Below, piece by piece: positions 42,346-50,615 of a stretch of DNA of 58,665 nucleotides (its first letter is position 1; every line of letters begins with the position of its first letter). This DNA comes from Pseudomonas putida (GTDB lineage: Bacteria; Pseudomonadota; Gammaproteobacteria; Pseudomonadales; Pseudomonadaceae). The notes under the pieces were generated by a model, which was not told where the DNA came from, ran no database searches, and worked only from the letters and a program-made list of their open reading frames with translations. The DNA lies in NCBI RefSeq assembly GCF_001976065.1, contig NZ_MNAH01000009.1:1-58665 (forward strand). The letters are read 5' to 3'. Both the position numbers and the translations under genes were made by a program.

Positions 42346-42654
42346 GTTCTGCAGGCGGGAGGCGTTGTTGTGCAACCAATTGGCGTTACCCTGCAACGTC
42401 ACCTGCAGGATCTCGTGCACCCAGGCAGGCAGGTCCGGATTGAGGCGGTAATAAACCCACTGGCCCTGACGGCGATCCAGCAGCAGCCCGCTGCTGCGCA
42501 GCTGCGCGAGATGGCGGCTGATCTTCGGCTGGCTGTCGTCCAGCGCGCACATCAACTCGCAGACACACAGCTCGCCCTGGTGGGCGATCAGCAAGGTGGC
42601 GCGGGCACGGGTCTCGTCAGCCAGGCTTTTGAATACCTCGGGAGGCGTGATCAT
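41986..42654 (-). CDS. arsR: ArsR-family repressor with an abnormal C-terminal tail
   Basis: Residues 1 to about 100 are a normal arsenic-responsive ArsR: MITPPEVFKSLADETRARAT, the metal-site ELCVCELMCAL, the recognition helix DSQPKISRHLAQLRSSGLLL and DRRQGQWVYYRLNPDLPAW. After SRLQNM (about 42340) the frame enters the arsH remnant out of frame and adds about 115 unrelated residues to a TGA at 41986. A normal ArsR stops near 115. The repressor core could still bind DNA; the tail may destabilise it. The operator at 42669-42700 is intact. Confidence 0.78.
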   Translation of the reverse strand: MITPPEVFKSLADETRARATLLIAHQGELCVCELMCALDDSQPKISRHLAQLRSSGLLLDRRQGQWVYYRLNPDLPAWVHEILQVTLQGNANWLHNNASRLQNMTRCSTARRSRTSPLIKSRASCCCTARTASARSAGCWSKKPLACWSTSAQRRASSIRPACPCPTMRLSPHSGQNAGGDASMRRLPVIQRGQSAACAGTLDAHVHHPQSVFGAEGVHGIR

Positions 42655-42668
42655 TGGGTAGGCCCAAT

Positions 42669-42700
42669 ATATGGATAATCAAATTTACGGATATCCATAT
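42669..42700. promoter_or_regulatory. ArsR operator and promoter
   Basis: ATATGGATA (42669-42677) and TATCCATAT (42692-42700) are perfect 9-base arms around an AT-rich 14-base centre, 15 bases upstream of the arsR start. The position and symmetry fit an autoregulatory ArsR dimer site. Confidence 0.7.
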
Positions 42701-42794
42701 GTGGCGCGCAAGCAAAGAATCGAACCTTTGCCGCCGATCATTGGCTAAAGGACAAGCCTGGCATCAAAGGGCAGGGCACTCTCGAGGAATTCCC

Positions 42795-43031
42795 ATGCAT
42801 AACTACACCGTGGAATATCTGTTCAACGGCGAGCCTCGCAGCCACGTGTTCGAACTCGAGCAACCTCGGCTGCCCATCCACGAAGCGGCGATGCACCTGC
42901 TGCAACTGCATTTTGGGGATGGCGAGAACAGCCTGATCATGCCCAACGCGGACGCAACGCCAGACGAGGTGCTCTGGCAGGCTGGACTGGTAGGGCTGAC
43001 GCAGATCAAGGTCGTCGATCAATGCGATTGA
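42795..43031 (+). CDS. Conserved small hypothetical protein
   Basis: A 78-residue acidic protein (MHNYTVEYLFNGEPRSHVFE to LVGLTQIKVVDQCD) with alternating strands and helices. No family is recognised. Upstream sequence GAGGAATTCCC gives a ribosome site. The longer open frame (from 42654) runs through the ars operator and is not credible. It converges on the LysR gene across a terminator. Confidence 0.6.
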   Translation: MHNYTVEYLFNGEPRSHVFELEQPRLPIHEAAMHLLQLHFGDGENSLIMPNADATPDEVLWQAGLVGLTQIKVVDQCD

Positions 43032-43044
43032 TGGCATTTGCGCC

Positions 43045-43074
43045 GACCGGCAATCTTTTGCCGTCAGGGTTTTA
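43045..43074 (+). terminator. Intrinsic terminator between converging genes
   Basis: GACCGGCA pairs with TGCCGTC (one bulged C) around atcttt, followed by gggttttatt. It lies directly after the 78-residue gene and reaches the LysR stop at 43072. Confidence 0.65.
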
Positions 43075-43950
43075 TTGAGCGTTGATCTGTACTTGCTCAC
43101 TGATAAGTTGGGCGAGTATCCGCACCGGCTCGGTAAAGCTCTGGCGAGACCTGTGCACGAGGCCGATATCACGGTGGAAAGTGTGCTGTCCGAGATCGAG
43201 CGCTCGCACACCTGCGGGCCAATCCTGATGGTTGGCTGTCTGCGGCACCAAAGCTACGCCCACACCATTTTCAACCAGCTTGACGATCGCCTCCAGTTCA
43301 TCCAGCTCGCAAACCTCACGCAAGGTGAAATGCATCTGACGAAGGAAGCGATCCACCTGTCTGCCCCCGAATGATGAGCGGTCGTAACGAATGAACGGTT
43401 GGCTGCAAAGCAGTTCTGACCAGTCTTCTCCCGGCACATCCCGCGGAACGACCAGACGGTAGGGCTCAAGCGCCAGGGTCGTCCAGCGCAGATCACTTTG
43501 CAGCGAGAAAGGCGGACGAATGATTGCCGCCATGTCGATTTCACCGGCATCCACGAGGTTGACCAACTCCATCGATAGCCCCGGGATTACACGGGTACGG
43601 CACTGCGGGCATTGTTGGTGAAACCTGGCCAATGCGTTCGGTAACAGGGATCGTTGCACGGAAGCGATGGCGCCAATGTTCACCAGGACACTCGCCGCAA
43701 GTCCGACTGTGGTGGAGCCCAGATTGTCGTAGAGGCGAAGCAGCTCTTGTGCTTGCAGGAGTATTTGGTGGCCCATCCTGTTGAGGTGGGCCGAGCGCCC
43801 CTTCCTGTCGAATATCTCGAAGCCGAACTCAGCCTCCAGACGCTGGATCTGGGCGCTCACCGCAGCCTGGGTGAGGCCTATCTTGTTGCCGGCAGCGGCA
43901 AAAGTTCCTTCCCGAGCAACGGCGATAAGTGTTTTCAGTTCTTTGATCAT
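43072..43950 (-). CDS. LysR-type transcriptional regulator
   Basis: A 292-residue regulator. The N-terminal helix-turn-helix has LIAVAREGTFAAAGNKIGLT, QAAVSAQIQRLEAEFGFEIF, DRKGRSAHLNRMG. The effector domain shows SLLPNALARFHQQCPQCR, EIDMAAIIRPPF and LVENGVGVALVPQTANHQD. It is divergent from the VOC/DAACS genes and is probably their activator. Intergenic DNA is AT-rich with a palindrome at 43952-43968. Confidence 0.88.
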   Translation of the reverse strand: MIKELKTLIAVAREGTFAAAGNKIGLTQAAVSAQIQRLEAEFGFEIFDRKGRSAHLNRMGHQILLQAQELLRLYDNLGSTTVGLAASVLVNIGAIASVQRSLLPNALARFHQQCPQCRTRVIPGLSMELVNLVDAGEIDMAAIIRPPFSLQSDLRWTTLALEPYRLVVPRDVPGEDWSELLCSQPFIRYDRSSFGGRQVDRFLRQMHFTLREVCELDELEAIVKLVENGVGVALVPQTANHQDWPAGVRALDLGQHTFHRDIGLVHRSRQSFTEPVRILAQLISEQVQINAQ

Positions 43951-43951
43951 T

Positions 43952-43968
43952 CACAAATATTAATTGTG
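43952..43968. promoter_or_regulatory. Candidate LysR autoregulatory palindrome
   Basis: CACAAATATTAATTGTG: 5-base arms CACAA/TTGTG around an AT-rich 7-base centre, next to the LysR start codon and within the divergent promoter region of the VOC operon. It has the T-N11-A form expected for LysR sites. Confidence 0.4.
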
Positions 43969-44056
43969 TTTCTAAGAAAATTATATTGATTTTTTTGCTG
44001 CGTGAGCCGCTCTACGATGTGCCTGTCCCTTCACCGACAATAAAAATGGAGTTCTG

Positions 44057-44482
44057 ATGAGTCTCTCGCCTTTCCACCTCGCAATCCCCGTTTACGACCT
44101 GGCTGGCGCGCGCACCTTTTACGGCGAAGTGTTCGGCCTGGAAGAGGGTCGCTCCAGCAACCAGTGGGTTGACTTCAACTTTTATGGGCATCAACTGGTG
44201 ATTCACGAACACCCGAAAACCGCTTCCCAGGAAAGTGTCCATAGCAACCCGGTAGATGGCCACGACGTACCTGTTCCGCACTTCGGCATCATCCTGGGCT
44301 GGGAAGAATGGGAAGCGCTGGCCGAGCGCTTGAAGTCTTTCGGCACGGAGTTTGTGATCGAACCCTACGTTCGTTTCAAAGGGCAAGTCGGCGAGCAAGC
44401 CACCATGTTCTTGTTTGACCCTTGTGGTAATGCCCTTGAATTCAAGGCGTTCAAGGATATGAGCCAGCTCTTCGCAAAATAA
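44057..44482 (+). CDS. VOC-family (glyoxalase/dioxygenase-like) protein
   Basis: A 141-residue single-module VOC protein: FHLAIPVYDLAGARTFYGEV (metal His in FHLA), NFYGHQLVIHEH, VPHFGIILGWEEWEALAERL and MFLFDPCGNALEFKAFKD (terminal Glu ligand). The family covers glyoxalases, extradiol dioxygenases and resistance proteins; the substrate is unknown. GGAG at 44048-44051. It is followed by a dicarboxylate-type transporter. Confidence 0.85.
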   Translation: MSLSPFHLAIPVYDLAGARTFYGEVFGLEEGRSSNQWVDFNFYGHQLVIHEHPKTASQESVHSNPVDGHDVPVPHFGIILGWEEWEALAERLKSFGTEFVIEPYVRFKGQVGEQATMFLFDPCGNALEFKAFKDMSQLFAK

Positions 44483-44594
44483 CAACCTGTTGGCACAACC
44501 CTGTTGTGCCATTTGAACTCAAGTGAGCTGGAAGCTCATGACTCTAGCAACTGCCAATTAATGCAGTCCTTTCACTCCAACAAGAAGGCTAGAC

Positions 44595-45854
44595 ATGAAA
44601 CGCATTCCCTTGGTGTGGCAAATCATTGCCGGGCTGGTGCTTGGCGTGCTCGTCGGTTGGTATTTCAATACCCATCCGCAGTATCAATCCTGGGTTAGCG
44701 CAGAGGTCCTGAAACCGCTTGGCGATATCTTCATCAAGATGATGAAGATGGTGGTCGTGCCGATCGTGTTCTGTTGCATGATCCTGGGCATCGCCGGCGG
44801 CGGCGATAACAAGTCGTTTGGCCGTATGGGCATAAAGTCGCTGGGGTACTTCTTTGCGATCACTGGCCTGGCTATCGTGATGGGGTTGTGTTTCGCAAAC
44901 CTCTTCGAGCCGGGTACGGGCACCGATATTTCGGGCATTACCCATAGTGCTGCGGCCATCACGATGGAACCTTCGAAGGGTGCTCTGGTGATAGTGCAGA
45001 ACATCGTTCCCGACAACGTCTTCGTGGCCATGGCGCAAGCGAAGCTGCTGTCGGTGCTGTTCTTCGCCGTGTTGTTCGGCATGGCGTTGAACTCGCTGCC
45101 AAGGCAGAAGAGTGCGCCAGTGGTCGCGGTGGTTCAGGGTATTTCCGATGCAATGTTCAAGGTTGTCTCAATCGTCATGGCCTACGCACCGATCGGTGTA
45201 TTTGGCATGATCGGCGCTACCGTTGCGACCTTTGGCTTTGCCTCACTATTGCCCTTGCTCAAGCTGATTGGTGTGGTTTACCTGGCACTGATTGTTTTTG
45301 CCTTGGTGGTCCTCGGCGGCATTTGTTATCTCATCGGCGAGAACATCTTCAAGCTGATCAAGTACTTTCGAAATGAGCTGCTCCTTGCGTTCTCCAGTGC
45401 CGCGTCGGCAGCGGTGATGCCGCAACTGATGAGCAAGCTGGAGAGCTATGGCGTTGCACGCCGTATCGTCAGCTTTGTCGTGCCGGTGGGGTATGCGTTC
45501 AATCTTGATGGTGCTTCGATTTTCCTGGGCGTGGCGACGATTTTTGTCGCCCAACTCTATGGTATCGACCTGTCGCTTTCCCAGCAGATTCTATTGGTGG
45601 TCACGATGGTGCTGACCTCCAAAGGCGCTGCCGGCGTACCTGGTTTTGCCATCATTATCCTGTCTGCAACATTGGCTTCAGCCGGTCTTCCGCTGGAAGG
45701 GGTGGCATTGATCGCGGGCATCTTCAGGATCATCGACAGCGGTACCACCACCTTGAACGTATTGGGGAATGCCATCGCACCCTTGGTCATTGCCAAATGG
45801 GAGAGGGCGGCCCTTGAGCCTTCACGGGGCAATTCGGTCGCACAAAAAGCATAG
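44595..45854 (+). CDS. Dicarboxylate/amino acid:cation symporter (DAACS family)
   Basis: A 419-residue transporter of usual length with eight helices and two hairpins. IKMMKMVVVPIVFCCMILGI, the serine-rich first hairpin AFSSAASAAVMPQLM, VVPVGYAFNLDGASIFLGVA and SKGAAGVPGFAIIILSATLA match the GltP/DctA group; the usual NMDG motif is NLDG here. It imports a carboxylate or acidic amino acid with Na+ or H+. AAGAAGG lies before the ATG. It is probably cotranscribed with the VOC gene (gap 112 bases). Confidence 0.9.
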   Translation: MKRIPLVWQIIAGLVLGVLVGWYFNTHPQYQSWVSAEVLKPLGDIFIKMMKMVVVPIVFCCMILGIAGGGDNKSFGRMGIKSLGYFFAITGLAIVMGLCFANLFEPGTGTDISGITHSAAAITMEPSKGALVIVQNIVPDNVFVAMAQAKLLSVLFFAVLFGMALNSLPRQKSAPVVAVVQGISDAMFKVVSIVMAYAPIGVFGMIGATVATFGFASLLPLLKLIGVVYLALIVFALVVLGGICYLIGENIFKLIKYFRNELLLAFSSAASAAVMPQLMSKLESYGVARRIVSFVVPVGYAFNLDGASIFLGVATIFVAQLYGIDLSLSQQILLVVTMVLTSKGAAGVPGFAIIILSATLASAGLPLEGVALIAGIFRIIDSGTTTLNVLGNAIAPLVIAKWERAALEPSRGNSVAQKA

Positions 45855-45957
45855 ATATTGCCAATCGTATCGTCATGGCGTCAGTGACACACCGCCGGAT
45901 GATGACGATTGGCCGACTGGCCAATGAGAACCGCAAACACGCAATCAGGAGTACATC

Positions 45958-46338
45958 ATGAGCAATCCAACATACGTCCAGGAATACAACGCAATCGTCG
46001 ACGTGCTTAGTCAGTACAACGAAGGCGGCGCCAAGGCTGACAGCACCTTGATGAAACCTGCATTCAACGAGCAGGCGACCCTGTTCGGGGTCGACAAAGA
46101 CAAGCTCGTCGGCGGTGCGATCCAGAATCTGTATGACGTCATCGACAACGCTTTCCGCCCATCCCCGGAAGCCAAGGCCGCGATCGTTCGCATCGACATC
46201 GTTGGCACCGCCGCCAATGCCCGGGTCGATACCGACGACATATCAGGATACCGCTTCACCGACTTCTTCAACCTGCTGAAGGTGGAAGGGAAGTGGACGA
46301 TCGTCAGCAAGATCTACCACACCCACCCGAGTGCATGA
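45958..46338 (+). CDS. NTF2-like (lumazine-binding type) protein
   Basis: A 126-residue protein of the SnoaL/NTF2 fold, Lumazine_bd_2 type: YNAIVDVLSQYNEGGAKADS, MKPAFNEQATLFGVD, IQNLYDVIDNAF and FTDFFNLLKVEGKWTIVSKI with YHTHP at the end. These small barrels often act as enzymes or binding proteins for the pathway next to them. It is the last gene after the DAACS transporter (gap 103 bases). A role in the same unknown pathway is likely. Confidence 0.8.
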   Translation: MSNPTYVQEYNAIVDVLSQYNEGGAKADSTLMKPAFNEQATLFGVDKDKLVGGAIQNLYDVIDNAFRPSPEAKAAIVRIDIVGTAANARVDTDDISGYRFTDFFNLLKVEGKWTIVSKIYHTHPSA

Positions 46339-46417
46339 TCCTTCGATCAATTATACGCTCCAGGTCCTGGCGCAGCCCTTCGATGAGGCTTGCGCGAAGG
46401 TGCGATTGATAGGATCA
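46336..46417. other. Nested inverted repeats after the NTF2-like gene
   Basis: Outer arms TGATCC-ttcg-ATCAAT (46336-46351) and ATTGAT-a-GGATCA (46405-46417) enclose an inner hairpin, GCGCAGCC (46370-46377) with GGCTTGCGC (46388-46396) and one bulge. The start coincides with the stop codon of the NTF2-like gene. It could be a structured 3' end or an independent RNA element. Confidence 0.4.
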
Positions 46418-46454
46418 ACCTGATAGATTGGCTTGGGGCTCACCGTTGAGCTTA

Positions 46455-46497
46455 GACCCGACCCCTCAAGGGCATTAGATCCTTTCGGTGTCGGGTC
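46455..46497. terminator. Possible terminator hairpin between converging genes
   Basis: GACCCGAC (46455-46462) and GTCGGGTC (46490-46497) are perfect arms with a 27-base centre that holds a smaller hairpin (CCCTcaAGGG). It lies between the NTF2-like gene and fucD, which converge. No T-run. Confidence 0.35.
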
Positions 46498-46521
46498 GTG
46501 GGTCGAAGGCGTGCGTCCTGC

Positions 46522-47838
46522 TCAACCGCGAGCGATATCCAGCCACACCGCGCCATCCGGGAACCGATAACGCTCCAGTGTCTCAGCGCTCATTTCAATG
46601 CTGTAGCCCGGACGTTGCGGCGGCATGTAGCGGCCGCGGCGGATCACCACCGGGTCGAGGAAGTGTTCGTGCAAGTGATCGACGTATTCCAGGACCCGGT
46701 TGTGCAGCGAGGCCGAGACGGCGATGTAGTCGAACAACGCGATGTTCTGCACGTACTCGCACAGACCGACGCCACCGCCGTGGGGGCAGACCGGGATGTC
46801 GAACTTGGCGGCCATCAGCAACACGATCAACACCTCATTGAGCCCACCCAGCCGGGCGGCGTCCAGCTGGCAGAAGTCCAGGGCGCCGGCCTGGAACATC
46901 TGCTTGAACATCACCCGGTTGTGGCAGTGCTCGCCGGTGGCCACGCCGATCGGTGCGATGCGCTGGCGGATGCTGGCGTGGCCGAGGATGTCGTCGGGGC
47001 TGGTCGGCTCTTCGATCCACAGCGGATCGAATGCGGCCAGGCGGCGCATGTTGGCGACGGACTCGTCGACGCCCCAGACCTGGTTGGCGTCCATCATCAG
47101 GCTGCGTTCCCAGCCGATTTCTTCGCGCAGGATGGTGGCGCGGCGGATGTCGTCTTCCAGGTTGGCGCCGATTTTCTGCTTGATGTGGGTCCAGCCATCC
47201 TCGACCGCCGCGCGCGCCAGTTGGCGCATCTTTTCTTCGCTGTAGCCCAGCCAGCCCGGTGCAGTGGTGTAGCCGGGGTAGCCGTCACTGAGCATTTGCG
47301 CCTCGCGTCGGGCTTTGCCCGGCACTTGGCGGCGCAGCAGGGCAATGGCCTCCTCGGGGGTGAGCACGTCGGTGACGTAGCTGAAGTCCAGGCAGCGTAC
47401 CAGTTGCTCCGGGGTCATGTCGGCCAGCAACTTCCACACCGGTTTGCCTTCGTGCTTGGCCCACAGGTCCCAGATGGCGTTGACGATGGCCGCGGTGGCC
47501 AGGTGGATCACGCCTTTTTCCGGGCCCAGCCAGCGCAGTTGACTGTCGCCCACGGTGAAGGTGTGCCAGAAGGTGCCCATGTCGGCGACGATCTCTTCCA
47601 GCGTCAGGCCCACCACCAGCGGGGCCAGGGATTGCACGGCCGCGGCACAGATTTCGTTGCCACGGCCGATGGTGAAGGTCAGGCCGTGGCCTTCGAGGCC
47701 GCCAGGGGCGTCGGTGTGCAGCACGACATAGGCGGCGGAGTAGTCCGGCGCGCTGTTCATCGCATCGGAGCCGTCCAGGGACAGGGAAGTGGGGAATCGG
47801 ATGTCGCGCACGCTCAGGTGAGTGATTCGAATGCTCAT
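46522..47838 (-). CDS. fucD: L-fuconate dehydratase (enolase superfamily)
   Basis: A 438-residue acid-sugar dehydratase. SLDGSDAMNSAPDYSAAYVV, FTIGRGNEICAAAVQSLAPL, QLRWLGPEKGVIHLATAAI and GYPGYTTAPGWLGYSEEKMR match L-fuconate dehydratase closely. Catalytic residues: KxK in HIKQKIGANLEDDI, metal ligands in MMDANQVWGV, IEEPTSPDD and TGEHCHNR, and His in VCPHGGGVGLCEY. It dehydrates L-fuconate or a similar sugar acid. ATG 47838 is chosen over upstream frames because those cover the divergent promoter. The LysR gene is divergent. Confidence 0.88.
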   Translation of the reverse strand: MSIRITHLSVRDIRFPTSLSLDGSDAMNSAPDYSAAYVVLHTDAPGGLEGHGLTFTIGRGNEICAAAVQSLAPLVVGLTLEEIVADMGTFWHTFTVGDSQLRWLGPEKGVIHLATAAIVNAIWDLWAKHEGKPVWKLLADMTPEQLVRCLDFSYVTDVLTPEEAIALLRRQVPGKARREAQMLSDGYPGYTTAPGWLGYSEEKMRQLARAAVEDGWTHIKQKIGANLEDDIRRATILREEIGWERSLMMDANQVWGVDESVANMRRLAAFDPLWIEEPTSPDDILGHASIRQRIAPIGVATGEHCHNRVMFKQMFQAGALDFCQLDAARLGGLNEVLIVLLMAAKFDIPVCPHGGGVGLCEYVQNIALFDYIAVSASLHNRVLEYVDHLHEHFLDPVVIRRGRYMPPQRPGYSIEMSAETLERYRFPDGAVWLDIARG

Positions 47839-47938
47839 GGTGGATTCTTGTTCTGCTGACCATAGGAAGACCCGACTGTAGATCGCCAGGCGATACAGGC
47901 ATAATCGCGATTTCCTAATTATCGATATCGAATTTGAT

Positions 47939-48886
47939 ATGTCTATCGAGCCAGAAACCACGGCGCCCGAACTGCGCAATGTCGCTGCCCTGAAGATTTC
48001 CAGCCGGCAGATCACCTTGCTCAATGCCTTGGGCGAGCTTGGCAACCTGCGCCGGGCGGCCGCGGCGATGCACACCTCGCAACCTGCAGCCAGTCTGCTG
48101 CTGCAGCAACTGGAGGCGCGACTGGGCGTGCGCCTGTTCGACCGACTGCCGCGCGGTATGCAGCCGACCCTGTATGGCGAGGTGATGATCCGTTACGCCC
48201 AGGGCGCGCTGCATGAGTTTGAGCATGCCCGGGAGCAGATCGCGGAACTCGCGCGCGGTGCCACGGGGCTGGTGCGGGTCGGCAGTGTGATGGGGCCGGT
48301 GCCGACGCTGCTGACCAAGGCGGTGCTGGCGTACAAGCGTGATCACCCCAAGGTGCGAATTTCCATCGAGGTCGGGACCAGCGACACTTTGCTACCAGCC
48401 TTGCTGCGCGGAGATTTCGATGTGGTGCTGGGGCGGTTGCCGGATCAGGGCGACAGCCAGGGCCTGGACATCGAACCGTTCGAAAACGGCGAGCAGATGC
48501 GCGTGGTAGCCCGTGTTGGCCACCCGCTGGCGGGTTCTTTGCCCTTGCAGTTGGCCGACCTGATCGGCCAGACCTGGATCCTGCACCCGATGGGCAGCCC
48601 CATGCGCCGCCGGGTGGAAAGTGCACTGCAAGCCGGCGGCATGGTGCAGGCGCTGGATATCGTCGAAACCGCCTCGATCCTGGCCACCACGGCGATGCTC
48701 GAGGCTTCGGACATGATCGCGGTGGTGCCCAACGACGTGGCCGAGCATTACGCGCGCTATGGCATGGTCACCCTCCTGCCGGTCGAACTGCCGATCTCCA
48801 TGGCCCACATTGGCCTGATGACCTTGCGCTCCCGACCTAAATCGGCGGCGCTTCGTACACTGCTCGACTACTTCAGGGCGCAATAG
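47939..48886 (+). CDS. LysR-type regulator of sugar-acid genes
   Basis: A 315-residue regulator. Helix-turn-helix: LNALGELGNLRRAAAAMHTS, QPAASLLLQQLEARLGVRLF. Effector domain: VGSVMGPVPTLLTKAVLAYK, GDFDVVLGRLPDQGD. It is of the GalR/PcaQ-like group that controls sugar-acid and aromatic catabolism. It is divergent from fucD, with a palindrome aatcgcgatt near 47908 in the intergenic DNA, and 147 bases upstream of the galactarate dehydratase-like gene; it probably controls both. Confidence 0.85.
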   Translation: MSIEPETTAPELRNVAALKISSRQITLLNALGELGNLRRAAAAMHTSQPAASLLLQQLEARLGVRLFDRLPRGMQPTLYGEVMIRYAQGALHEFEHAREQIAELARGATGLVRVGSVMGPVPTLLTKAVLAYKRDHPKVRISIEVGTSDTLLPALLRGDFDVVLGRLPDQGDSQGLDIEPFENGEQMRVVARVGHPLAGSLPLQLADLIGQTWILHPMGSPMRRRVESALQAGGMVQALDIVETASILATTAMLEASDMIAVVPNDVAEHYARYGMVTLLPVELPISMAHIGLMTLRSRPKSAALRTLLDYFRAQ

Positions 48887-49033
48887 GGTGATTTGATAAC
48901 CACGGGTTATCAATTGATCGGATCATCTCATTGGGAATCCTTGGGTTGGCTCCTTACAGTTGGCGCAGATTCACCCTGCACACAACGGGTGACGCCATAA
49001 CAAAAAGTCGGCCGCTATAGCCTGAGAGGTCCC

Positions 49034-50581
49034 ATGCAACTGATAGCCAGTACACGGACCGGCGACCCTGCCGTGATTCGCCTCAACCCCTTGGACAACG
49101 TAGTGATTGCACGCCAGGTCCTGCCAGAAGGCTTGAGCCTGGAAGCCGAAGCAGTCATCGTGCGCCAGCCGATTCCCTCCGGGCATAAAGTCGCTACCCA
49201 GCGCGTGGAGCAAGGTCAGCCCCTGCGTCGTTACGGGCAGATCATCGGCTTTGCGTCACAGCCCATCGAAGCGGGTGACCATGTGCATGTGCACAACGTG
49301 GAGATGGTCGACTTTGCCCGGGACTACGCCTTTGGCGTGGATACCCACGAATCGCCAGTCACCGAAGCCGTCTTCCAGGGCATCGTGCGTGCCGACGGCC
49401 GCGTGGCGACGCGCAACTATGTCGGCATTCTCACGTCGGTGAACTGTTCGGCGACCGTGGCCCGGGCCGTGGCCGATTACTTTCGTCGGGACATCCATCC
49501 CGAGGCGTTGGCCGCCTTCCCGAACATCGACGGTGTCGTGGCGCTGACCCACGGCGCCGGTTGCGCCGTGGACCCCAGCGGCGAAGCCCTGGGCCTGTTG
49601 CGCCGCACGCTCGGAGGCTACGCCGTTCACCCCAACTTTGCCGCGGTGCTGATCATCGGCCTGGGCTGTGAAACCAACCAGATCGAAAGCCTGCTCGAGA
49701 CCCAGGGGCTCACGGCCAGCGACCAATTGCGCGCGTTTACCATCCAGGGCATCGGCGGCACCTCGAAAACCATCGCCAGTGGCATTGAGCAGGTCAAGGC
49801 CTTGCTGGCCAAGGCGAACCAGGTGCAACGCGAGCCGGTCAGTGCGCGCCACCTGATCGTCGGCTTGCAGTGCGGTGGCTCGGATGGTTACTCGGGCATC
49901 ACCGCCAACCCGGCGCTGGGCAATGCGGTGGATCGCCTGGTGGCGGCCGGTGGCACCGCGATTCTTTCCGAGACCCCGGAGATCTATGGCGCCGAACATT
50001 TGCTGACGCGCCGCGCCGTAAGCCGCGAAGTAGGGGAAAAGCTCATCGCGCGCATCCATTGGTGGGAAGACTACTGCCGCCGCATGAACGCCGAACTGAA
50101 CAACAACCCTTCGGCCGGCAACAAGGCCGGGGGGCTGACCACCATCCTCGAGAAATCCCTGGGCGCGGTGGCCAAGGCCGGCTCCAGCAACCTGGTGGAT
50201 GTCTACCAGTACGCCGAAGCGGTCCGGGCCAAGGGCCTGGTGTTCATGGACACCCCAGGCTACGACCCGGTCTCGGCCACCGGACAGGTCGCCGGTGGCG
50301 CCAACCTGATCGCCTTCACCACTGGCCGTGGCTCGGCCTACGGCTGCGCACCAGCGCCTTCGATCAAGCTGGCGACCAACAACCGCGTATTCGAGCACCA
50401 GGAAGAAGACATGGACGTGAACTGCGGCGGCATCGCCGACGGTTCCACCAGCATTGAAGAACGCGGCGCCTACATCTTCGCGCAGATGCTGCGAATCGCT
50501 TCCGGCGAACGCAGCAAGAGCGAACAACACGGCTATGGGCAAAACGAATTCGTGCCCTGGCAGATCGGCGCCGTGACCTGA
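49034..50581 (+). CDS. garD: UxaA-family galactarate/altronate dehydratase
   Basis: A 515-residue dehydratase of usual length. SAF-like N-terminal part (residues 1-90) then the UxaA core: RADGRVATRNYVGILTSVNC, GVVALTHGAGCAVDPSGEAL, IIGLGCETNQIESLL, VGLQCGGSDGYSGITANPAL, MDTPGYDPVSATGQVAGGAN and EDMDVNCGGIADG. The length and context (KGSA dehydrogenase next) favour D-galactarate dehydratase over altronate. A gene of this type together with fucD suggests handling of more than one aldaric acid. The gene symbol is by context. Confidence 0.75.
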   Translation: MQLIASTRTGDPAVIRLNPLDNVVIARQVLPEGLSLEAEAVIVRQPIPSGHKVATQRVEQGQPLRRYGQIIGFASQPIEAGDHVHVHNVEMVDFARDYAFGVDTHESPVTEAVFQGIVRADGRVATRNYVGILTSVNCSATVARAVADYFRRDIHPEALAAFPNIDGVVALTHGAGCAVDPSGEALGLLRRTLGGYAVHPNFAAVLIIGLGCETNQIESLLETQGLTASDQLRAFTIQGIGGTSKTIASGIEQVKALLAKANQVQREPVSARHLIVGLQCGGSDGYSGITANPALGNAVDRLVAAGGTAILSETPEIYGAEHLLTRRAVSREVGEKLIARIHWWEDYCRRMNAELNNNPSAGNKAGGLTTILEKSLGAVAKAGSSNLVDVYQYAEAVRAKGLVFMDTPGYDPVSATGQVAGGANLIAFTTGRGSAYGCAPAPSIKLATNNRVFEHQEEDMDVNCGGIADGSTSIEERGAYIFAQMLRIASGERSKSEQHGYGQNEFVPWQIGAVT

Positions 50582-50615
50582 CTGACAGCCCCGCAACTTT
50601 CACAAGGCGAACACC

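Noticed and set aside
46498..47859. 453-codon + strand open frame opposite fucD
   Set aside because: It is antisense to fucD, whose catalytic residues are all on the - strand.
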